From NCBI RefSeq assembly GCF_040939455.1, contig NC_134108.1, positions 83,186,001 to 83,250,000 on the forward strand: a DNA stretch of 64,000 bases. Reading direction: 5' to 3'. This document shows positions 56,124 through 64,000 of the stretch, piece after piece. Origin of the DNA: Microcebus murinus. Lineage: Eukaryota; Chordata; Mammalia; Primates; Cheirogaleidae. The notes under the pieces are model-generated. The model ran no database searches and had not been told where the DNA came from. It worked only from the letters and a program-made list of their open reading frames with translations. The translations under genes were made by a program, and so were the position numbers. The number at the start of each line of letters is the position of its first letter. Within the stretch, counting starts at the first letter, position 1.

Positions 56124-58323
56124 ATTTTTTATTTTATTTTATCATATTATGGGGGTACAAATATTGTTAGGGTTACATATATTGCTCCTGCCATTCCTCC
56201 CCCCACCCCCCACCGTACCAAAACATCAAGTGTCTCCTACCCCCAGGTGGTGCGCATTGCACCTATTTTATAAGGATAAATTCTTCCCCTCCTCCCCCCT
56301 CCTATCTGCCCACCACCTGATAAAAATTTTTTTTTGTTTTTTTTGTTTTTTTGATTTTTGGGTTACATTGTATATCTTTGCCTTTCCCTAGGAAGGGTTA
56401 GAGGTATTCCCTCCCCCCCCCCAATGCTCGCCACAAACTTAAGATGTGTATTTCCCCCTCCCCCAAACCCTGGTGGGCACTATCACCATTTGAGCACCAT
56501 AGTTTTAATCAGTCAGTACCAATTTGATGACAAGTAGAGGTGGAGCCCGTTTTCTTGATCTTGTGTCACCTCACTTTGGGTAACGGGCTTAAGCTTAATC
56601 CAGGATAGCATAAACAGTGCTAGCTCACTGTCATTTCTTAGAATTGAGTAGTATTCCATTGTGAGCATATACCAAATTTTAATTATCCACTCATGAATTG
56701 ACGGACACTTGGGTTGTTTCCATGATCTTGCAATAGTTAATTGTGATGCCATAAACATTCAGGTGCAGATGTCTTTATAGTATAATGTCTTATGCTCTTT
56801 TGGGTAGATGCCCAACAATGCTATTGCTGGGTCAAAGGGTATTTCTATATCTAGCTGTTTGAGATATCTCCAAATTCTTTTCCACAGGGGTTGCACTAAT
56901 TTGCAGTCCCACCAGAAGTGTAAGAGTGTTCCTGTCTCTCCACATCCTCACCAACATTTGTTATTTGGGGATTTCTTGATACAAGCCATTCTCACTGGAA
57001 TTAGGTGGTATCTCATTGTGGTTTTGATTTGCATTTCTCTGATGATTAAAGATGTTGAGCATTTTTTAATATGTTTGCAGGCCATTATTCTGTCTTCTTT
57101 GGATATTCCAGATATCAATGTTTCTGTTCTTGTGCCAGTCCAATGAACAGAAGTTTCTGTTCATTTCTGTTCTTTCCAGCACTTTTGATAAGCTGTCTCA
57201 GCTAAAGAGAGTTTTCTTCACACCTTGCCTAAAGTCATGCCCCTATCTAGAGGGATTTCTTTGATGATTAGAGATGTTGACTTTTTTCTATATGTTTGCA
57301 GGTCATTATTTTGTTTTCTTTGGAGAAATTTCTGTTCATTTCCATTGCCCATTTCTTGATGGGATTGTTTGATTTTTTTCTTGTTTATTCTTTAAATTCT
57401 AGATAGATTCTTGTTATTAGACCTTTATCAGAAGTGTAGAGATCAAACATTTTTTCACACTCTGTGGGTTGTCTATTTGCTCTACTGATGGTTTCCTTAG
57501 CTGTGCAGAAACTTTTTAATTTAATGAGATCCATTTGTTTATTTTTGATGCAGCGGTGATTGACTTGGGGCTCTTCCTCAAAAATTCTTTGCCCAGACCA
57601 ATGTCTAATAGGATTTTCCCAGCATCTTCTTCTAGGATTCTTAAGGTTTCATGCCTTAGGTTTAGGTCTGTTATCCATCTTGAGTGAATTTTTGTGAGAG
57701 GTGAGAGATAAGGATCCTGTTTCAATCTTCTGCATGTAGCTACCAGTTTTCTCAGCACCATTTATTGAAGAGGAATTCTTTTCCCCATTGTATGTTTTTG
57801 TCTGCTTTATCAAATATTAGGTTGCCGTATACTGATGGCTTCATCTCTGGTATCCCAGATCTATTCCAGATATCGATGCTTCTGTTCTTGTGCCAGTCCA
57901 TGGCTGATTTAACTATTATTGCTTTATAGTAAAGCTTGAAGTCAGGAAGACTGATGCCTCCAAATTTGTTCTTCTTACTTAAGATTGCTTTGGCTATACG
58001 AGGTTTTTTTCTGGTTCCATACAAAGTGCAGAATTATTTTTTCTAGATCTGTAAAGAATGCTGGTGATATTTTGATGGGGATTGCATTAATTCTGCAGAT
58101 TACTTTAGGTAATATTGACATTTTAATGATATTGATTCTACCAATCCATGAACAAGGTAGATCTTTTCTATCTGTTCAAATCATCTGCAATTTCTTTTTT
58201 TAGTGTTTTGTAGTTCTCCTTGTATAAATCTTTCATATCTTTCGTTAAGTGTACTCCTAGATATTTAATTTTCCTTGGGGCTATAGTAAAGGGTATTGCG
58301 TTTCTGATTTGAGTTTCCGCTCA
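56124..58323 (-). mobile_element. Twin-primed strepsirrhine L1: 3' UTR and ORF2 C-terminal half, antisense
   Basis: About 2.2 kb in antisense: poly-T/TTTTA tail, 'tattatgggggtacaaatat', C-rich 3' UTR, 'gagtagtattccattgtgag', 'ctattgctgggtcaaagggt', 'ctgatggtttccttagctgt', 'tctgttcttgtgccagtcca' and 'ggggattgcattaattctgc'. It is bracketed by TACATGTTTAGGAT duplications (56110-56123 and 58450-58463). Minus frames 57516-57761 (81 codons) and 57752-58024 (90 codons, [10 protein letters not shown]) are genuine ORF2 fragments broken by stops. It contains an internal rearrangement at 57104-57254. Confidence 0.95.
57104..57254. other. Chimeric insert within the L1
   Basis: 57104-57142 repeats L1 sequence found again at 57862-57900 (39 bp, 2 mismatches) but lies about 760 bp out of place. 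It is followed by about 112 bp (57143-57254) that I cannot assign, including the short hairpin GAACAGAAGTTTCTGTTC. After it the L1 repeats about 70 bp that had already been read (57033-57103 against 57255-57324). Confidence 0.85.
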
Positions 58324-58452
58324 GGTTATAAAATCAATATGCACAAGTCAGAAGCATTCATATATGCCAAGAACCATCAAGCAGAAACTCAAATCAAAAA
58401 CGCAATACCCTTTACTATAGCCCCAAGGAAAATTAAATATCTAGGAGTATAC
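58249..58452. repeat. 72-bp inverted repeat at the L1 inversion junction
   Basis: 58249-58320 and 58381-58452 are reverse complements with 3 mismatches in 72 positions and a 60-nt spacer. The arms are the same L1 interval copied in both directions during insertion. Confidence 0.95.
58324..58450 (+). mobile_element. Twin-primed L1: inverted 5' segment, sense
   Basis: 'aaaatcaatatgcacaagtc', 'agaagcattcatatatgcca' and 'atagccccaaggaaaattaa' are sense ORF2 (reverse transcriptase end), in opposite orientation to the main body and overlapping it in L1 content by 72 bp. The final TAC is shared with the target duplication. Confidence 0.93.
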
Positions 58453-58463
58453 ATGTTTAGGAT

Positions 58464-60440
58464 TCTTAAGACTTCTTGGAAAATTGTTAATGCCCTTATT
58501 TTTCTTTTATTATTTTTACTTTTCTGAAGTCTACTCTATCCAAATAATTTATCTTCTCTAGATTTCTCTTAATTAGTGTTTAAATAGTATGTGTTTTTTA
58601 ATTTCTGTACATTTAATCTATGATAGTCTTTATATTTAAAATGGATTTCTTGTAGAAAACACATACTTGGGTGTTTTTTTAAAAACCCTCTGAAAATTTC
58701 TGTATTTTAATAGGTATTTTTAGGGCATTCACAATTAAAGTGATTTCTTTATTTTATATATCAGTTAATATTACAATGTGTGTAATTGTTTTGTACATGT
58801 TCTATTTGTTTTTGTTTGTTTTTATTTTTTCCTTCCTTTCATTTTATCTTCTCTCCTGAATTCTTTTTTTTTTTTTTTATAATTAGGGGTTGTCCTGGAG
58901 TTTGCAATTTACATTTACAGCTGATCAAAGTTCATCTTCAAATAGCACTATACTGATTTATGTGTAGTACAGTTACCTTATAACAACATCTTTCTTTATG
59001 TACATAAAATTTCTGAACAATATCATCTTATTCTGCCTGAAGAAAATCTTTTCATATTTCTTGCAAGGCAGGTCTTTTGGTGATGAATTACCTCATTTTT
59101 TGCTTGTCTGAGAAGGTTTTTATTTTTTTCTTCACTTTTATAGTATCATAGGAAATAGACTTCTCAGTTGTTGTTCTTGTTGTTTTTGTTGTGGTTTTCT
59201 TCCAATACTTTAAATATTTCATTCCACTTTTATTGCTTCCATGTTTACTGACAAGAAGTATGCTGTAATTCTTCATTACTCTATAAATAAAGTGTCTTCA
59301 GCCCTTCTAGCTTCTTTTCTATTTTTCTGTAGTTTGAATATGATATGAGAAGAATGTGTATTCTGCAAATATTAAAGTTTTTGGCATTTATTTTGCTTGC
59401 TGCTTTCTGAGTATCCTGAATTTTTGTTTTGATACACGTTATTAATTTTTGAATATTCTCAGCTATTATTACTCAAATATTTCTTCTGCTTCATTCTTTC
59501 TTCTAATGATATTCCAATTCTGCATATCTTAACACCTAATGAAATTATGAAACAGCTCTTGGTATTCTATTCTTCTTTAGTTTTTCATTCTTTCTTCTTT
59601 ACTTTTTAGTCAGAAGTTTCTACAGACCTATCTTAAGCTCATGGATTCTGTCCTTAGCTATATCCAGTCTGCTAAGGAGTCCATCATAAGCATGCTTTAT
59701 TTTTATTACAATGACTTTGACTTCTAATATTTGCGTTAGACCCTTTCTTAGTTTTACGTCTTTCTGGTTGCAACATTTATCTGTTCTTACATGTTGTCTA
59801 CTTTTTCCATTAGAACCCTTAACAGAATTATTAATAATAGCTATTTTAATTTCCTGATCCAATAATTCTAAACTTTGTGTCATATCTAAGTCTGGTTCTA
59901 AAGATTGCTTTGTCTCTTTAGAGTGTGTTTTTATTTTTTTCTCTCCTTTCCATCTGGCTAGCCTTGTATTTTTTTGGTTGAAAGTCAGACAGGTTGTAGG
60001 AAGTAAGTTATATAGGCCCTTAGAGTAAAGTCTATGTTAAGCTGGCTAGGAGCTGGTCTTGGTTTGATGCTTGCTCTATAGCTCTAGGTGTCAGAAGCTT
60101 CAAACTCCTGTAGTGTTTCTATGTTTATTTCCTTGCTTGATTGCCTTCCCTAAGTCCTTCTCTTGAGAAAAAGTCTGTGTTATGGAGTTCTTTCATTTCT
60201 AGTAACAATTCCATAGCACAATGTTGGCGTGGTGCTAATTTTTTTTGGGGGGGGGCTGTTTTATAACTTTCTAATTAAATCTTAGTCTGGCCTAGATTTT
60301 CCCAGAGTTTTTCCTTTTATAACTCATATCCCTGCACTTCAAGTGTGATAGGATGGCTAGACTGTATTGACAGGAATATCTTTCTTTCATGGCTGTAGGA
60401 TAAAGCTCTATTACAATCTTTGCCCCTAAAGAATAGATTT
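58464..60440 (-). mobile_element. Old L1M, antisense, segment 3 (ORF2 start towards 5' region)
   Basis: After the right target copy the old L1M continues: 'tggatttcttgtagaaaaca', 'ggcattcacaattaaagtg', 'tcttgcaaggcaggtctttt', 'ggtgatgaattacctcattt', 'gactttgacttctaatattt' and 'tgtctactttttccattaga'. It reaches the upstream region of an L1M-type element, rarely retained because most copies are 5'-truncated. The last 300 bases are less certain. The 59620-59883 minus frame is an L1 relic. Confidence 0.75.
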
Positions 60441-61600
60441 TGCATAATGAGGAGATTTGCCATTTTTGTTGCATTATATTGAAGAACACACATATTACTT
60501 TGGTGGAAAATGTATATGAAAGTTATGTAGTATACTCAAAGACAGGAAAGCATAATGCAACTAAATTTTTAGAAGAGTTTTTACTTTGCTCTCCTATTTG
60601 GTCAGCTGCTGCCTATTTTATGAGAAATAATTTGGTATTCATCTCTCCAGGGAAGTCTATCTACTATAGAGTGCAATTATCACATTGCATTGTATGTATG
60701 AATCTGGCTATTGCCATTGATATGTGTAAGCCCCTGGGGGTAAAAACCATCTAAAATCATTTATCATGGGGTCCATAGAGTACATTGCAGGTTTAGTACA
60801 CCATCATTATTCAATACATGTATATTAAATTGATGTATCAGTGACATTTTTTTTCTTTTTCTTTAGAATTTTCTGTATATTTTGAATCTCTCACAAATAG
60901 CTCAGGGTAAAATAACTTTATAGTCAGAAAAAAACAGCATAAAACAATTAGAAATTCTACTTAAAATTTTACTGATTCTTATCTACTTTTTTTTTCTGGT
61001 ATTATCACTTCTTTGGATAAGATTTTTATTGCTTATCTCATTTTATCTTTTGTTAGACACTAATCTGCTTTTTAGTATATAATAACATTTCCAGGTGAGA
61101 GAACAGGATGGTTTTTGCAGTTTTGAATTAAGTTATTAACATTGGAAAATTTCTCTCAGTGGTAATCTGTATACAAAATAATTAGATGCAGGGCACATCT
61201 GTATGCATCTCTTAAAGTGAGTATTTAAACACTACTTAAAAGGCAGCCATCAAGCATAAATGCTATCTCTTAAACTTTTAGTAAACTATCCCAGATTTTT
61301 ATTCTTTCCAAGTTGCCAGCAGGGTATTGTGTTGTTTATGTTAGTTATTTAAATATATATGCATATACAAAGAAAAAGAAGCAGCTAGATTCAATGCTTA
61401 GTTTCCCTGCAATCCCCTACTTACAAGAGACTGCTGAGTTACACTTAATTGTAAGCAAATATAAACTATTTGGTGAGATGCAGTAATATTTCCTGTGTTT
61501 TCTCTATATCTTTAGTTTTATTTAACTGATTTTTTCATTGACTGAGAGACAAAGGAAGAGGAGATTGTGGTTTTTGCAGCAATCTTTATCCAGTGTTAAA
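60441..61600. other. Unassigned AT-rich DNA
   Basis: Contains a plus-strand frame at 60440-60754 (104 codons, from MHNEEICHFCCIIL) outside any repeat I can name. It has no recognisable domain or codon signature, so I do not call it a gene. T runs occur at 60847 and 60990. Confidence 0.4.
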
Positions 61601-62115
61601 GAAAACTTGTACCAGGTCAGTTAAATAGTTGTGGAAGACTTTATTCAAGACTATTTCAATAGAGGAGAGAGGTTGAACTCAACCCCACTCAAACAAAAAG
61701 TGGGAGTTTTTAAGTACCAGGTGAGCTACTGGAAAAGTACTAAAAGACAATGATGTTATTAGATAGGATGGTGAATGTTATTTAGCATCTGTTTGTACTA
61801 GATGGCACTTTTTTACTAGATGGCACTTATCTAAGTTAGCTTCCTACAATCCCACTAAAACTAGGAGACAGGGGTTCTTTTTTCATTAATGATTACATTT
61901 CAAAGGAATGCTTCCCAGGTCTCTGAGAGAGATATTCCTGAAGATAAATATTGTAGAAGATTTATATAATCAGCAGGAAAAAAAATTACCACTGAAAGTT
62001 TTCTAAAGTAAATGTTCTAAGAAAAGGGTGGTCAGAAACCTATAGTCAGGAAGACCTATCTGCACTGACCTAAAGTTTAGTGAAATTAAAGTGACTGTTA
62101 AGTTTTCTTTGTCAC
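61601..62115 (-). mobile_element. Possible LTR, antisense, family unknown
   Basis: The block contains a minus-strand AATAAA signal at about 61641-61646 ('gactttattcaag') and a purine-rich 'aggagagaggttgaactcaa' segment, an arrangement common in antisense LTRs. A 17-bp unit, ACTAGATGGCACTTTTT-like, is partly duplicated at 61798-61830. No termini were found. Confidence 0.3.
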
Positions 62116-62766
62116 CAAGCTATAACCATTACTCTTGAACTATTTCCTTTCTTTGAATTAAAAAAAAAACTATTCCTTTATTTATAGCCCCAAGATTATA
62201 TATTTTATTTCAACGCAATACTTACTATGACATTGTACCTAGAAATCTCATAAATATGTACTTTATTCAGACCCAAAGTTGACAGAGTCATATAAACCGA
62301 ACATATATTGATTGATGAAACCTTTGGGAAATTATGAGGAAGACTCAAAGGGCCTAGTGGAAGAAATACAAAGGATTTAGTAACATTTATGTTGAAGTTC
62401 TGAAAATGAATGCTATTTTTGTTTAACTACCTGATTTTTCCTCAGGGGTCCTTCATAATTATGTAGAAACCAATTGCCAATCTAGGTGTAGTATATGCTC
62501 AATAACAATTTGTTAGATTAGATGCTTGTTGTTTATTGTATTGGATTAATATTGCTAATTTCTTCTTTTCACTCCTTTTAGGAGTTAAAAGTTTGTATTC
62601 ATTTCAATATGGAAGGATTCCTTATTTATATGTAGAGGAAAACAAAACAAACTATAATTCTTCATTAATCTTATATGACTCTATTTAACTATAGTTTCTG
62701 TTTCAGAATTATGTTCCTATATATTTAATCTCTGTAGTCTTCAATGAGAATATCTTTATAAAAACT
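62116..62766. other. Unassigned AT-rich DNA
   Basis: No gene or named repeat. Confidence 0.5.
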
Positions 62767-62783
62767 AGATTTTTTTGTTTAAT

Positions 62784-63697
62784 CTTTATGTTTTATTCCA
62801 AAATATTAAGGGGTTGCAAATGTTTTTGGTTAAATGGATCACTTTGGTAATGTTGAGTCATGGCTATAAGTGTGCCCATCACCCAAAGAGTGTTCATTGG
62901 ACCCTTTAGGTAGGTTTTTGCCCCTCCCCCTTCCCTTGGCTTGATTTCCACTAAGTTTTGCTTCCCTCTGTGCACATGTGTGCTCATTGGTTAGTTCCAA
63001 TTTAACAGTGAGTACATGTGGTGTTTGTTTTTCTAGTCTTTAGATACTTCACTACAGATAATGGTATCCAGTTCCATCCAAACTATTGCAAAAGGCATTA
63101 ATTCATAATTTTTCATGGCTGAGTAGTACTCTATGGCATACATATACCACAATTTGTTAATTTGCTCATGAATTAATGGATACTTGGATTCACTCAACAT
63201 CTTTGCAGTTGTGAATTGTACTGCAATAAACATTCAAATACAGATTTTTTTTCTTTTTGGTAAAAATGACTTCATTTTTTTTTGGTAAATACATAGTATT
63301 TGTATTGCTGGATTGAAGGGTAGGTCTGCTTTTAGTTCTTTGAGGAATCTCCATAGTGTTTTCAATAGAGGTTGTACCAATTTGCAGTGCCACCAATAGT
63401 GCATAAGCATTCCTTTTTCTCTGTATCCACACCAGTATCTATAGTTTTTGAACTTTTTAATAAAAGCATACTAATAAGGGTAAGATGATATTTCATTGTG
63501 GTTTTAATTTTCATTTCCCTGATGATTAGTGATGTTGAGGATTTTTGCCTATGTTTATTGGCCATTTGTCTCTTTTCTTTTGAAAAGCTTCTGTCCACGT
63601 ATTTGCCCATTGTTTAATGGGGTTATTTATTTTTTTCTTGCTGATTTGCTTGAGTTCTTTGTAGATTCTGGATTGAATAGTTATTGTTTCCAACTGA
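62784..63697 (-). mobile_element. Strepsirrhine-type L1, antisense, 5'-truncated
   Basis: 'aaggggttgcaaatg', 'ataagtgtgcccatcaccca', 'gtgagtacatgtggtgtttg', 'ggctgagtagtactctatgg', 'tgctggattgaagggtaggt', 'gtggttttaattttcatttc' and 'tgtagattctggattgaat' are in antisense L1 order. The flanks AGATTT(TTTT)GTTTAAT at 62767-62782 and AGATTTGTTTAAT at 63697-63709 look like the target duplication. The last 24 bases before the right copy are not clearly L1. The minus frames at 63033-63610 are broken pieces or shadows. Confidence 0.88.
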
Positions 63698-63912
63698 GAT
63701 TTGTTTAATTTCCTTTAAAATGCTTAATATTGTTATCTTAATAATAAAAATATTTTTTAAAAAATATAGTTTAAAATACTTCTCCATATATAATCTCATT
63801 CAATATTGACAAATAAAGTAAGGAGAACTTGCTTAATTTTATATATCAGTAAGTAAGAGTGGGCTATCAAACTCAGAGCTACTGCTCTTTTCTCCATTGT
63901 ATATGCCAGTGG

Positions 63913-64000
63913 TGTATTAGTCCATTTAGACTACTATAATGGTATGCACAAGCTAGGTAGTTTATAAAACAACAGAAATTTATTATTCACCTTCTGGAGC
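63913..64000 (-). mobile_element. MaLR LTR (MST/THE1-like), antisense, cut by window end
   Basis: Starts TGTATTAGTCCATTTAGAC, then 'gctaggtagtttataaaaca', 'acagaaatttattattcacc' and 'ttctggagc', the antisense 3' end of a MaLR LTR. The remainder lies outside the window. Confidence 0.85.

Noticed and set aside
56808..57146. 112-codon plus-strand frame
   Set aside because: Antisense shadow of L1 ORF2; it runs across the chimeric junction at 57104.
1..64000. tRNA, rRNA, snRNA, CRISPR or bacterial operon features
   Set aside because: No cloverleaf, rRNA block, direct-repeat array, Shine-Dalgarno-led dense coding or similar feature was seen. Primate SINEs and LINEs exclude a prokaryotic source.

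Overview
This window looks like AT-rich, gene-free nuclear DNA from a mammal, most likely a strepsirrhine primate (lemur or galago group). Two Alu insertions (38722-39080 and 40187-40510) carry the strepsirrhine linker between the two monomers. Several L1 copies end in the 3' UTR type typical of lemurs and galagos, with a 'GGGGGTACAAA' motif and a C-rich segment. Older layers shared by all placental mammals are also plentiful: MIR, L2, L3/CR1, MaLR LTRs, hAT transposons and L1M. I found no host protein-coding exon, tRNA, rRNA or CRISPR array. Most longer open frames lie in repeats or in a purine microsatellite.

Layout. 1-2930: an old antisense L1 split by a MaLR LTR and by a second, minus-strand LTR. 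2931-10900: mostly unassigned AT-rich DNA with one MIR and a stretch that keeps more CpG than its surroundings. 10998-14300: a short L1 3'-end insertion with a perfect target duplication, then an old sense L1M with a younger L1 nested inside. 14932-18056: an L1 with an inverted 5' part (twin priming) that was later hit by a hAT-Charlie transposon. 20325-22015: another antisense L1. 23723-23935: MER5A. 26441-29280: antisense L2 copies, one interrupted by a small hAT element and another by an ERV1-class LTR. 29290-32130: L1M and L1 fragments flanking an LTR-like stretch.

34990-47395 is a fossil-rich zone with MIRs, an L3/CR1 remnant and several L2 copies. One L2 was hit by a second twin-primed L1, which was in turn hit by an Alu. 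52324-52991 is a 668-base purine tract with only two pyrimidines. 55280-60440 is an old antisense L1M split by two younger L1s. The larger of these is a third twin-primed copy with a 72-bp near-perfect inverted repeat at its inversion junction and an internal chimeric segment. 62784-64000 holds one more L1 and the edge of a MaLR LTR.

No genes work together here. The biology in the sequence is the layered history of transposition: insertion order, target-site duplications, inversion junctions and nested copies. I found no undescribed gene system. The most informative signals are the three twin-primed L1s, the chimeric L1, the hAT transposase relic, the very long purine tract and two unassigned stretches that could be tested for conservation. 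Repeat family names come from recognition by eye, so subfamily names are tentative, and boundaries without a target duplication are accurate only to some tens of bases.
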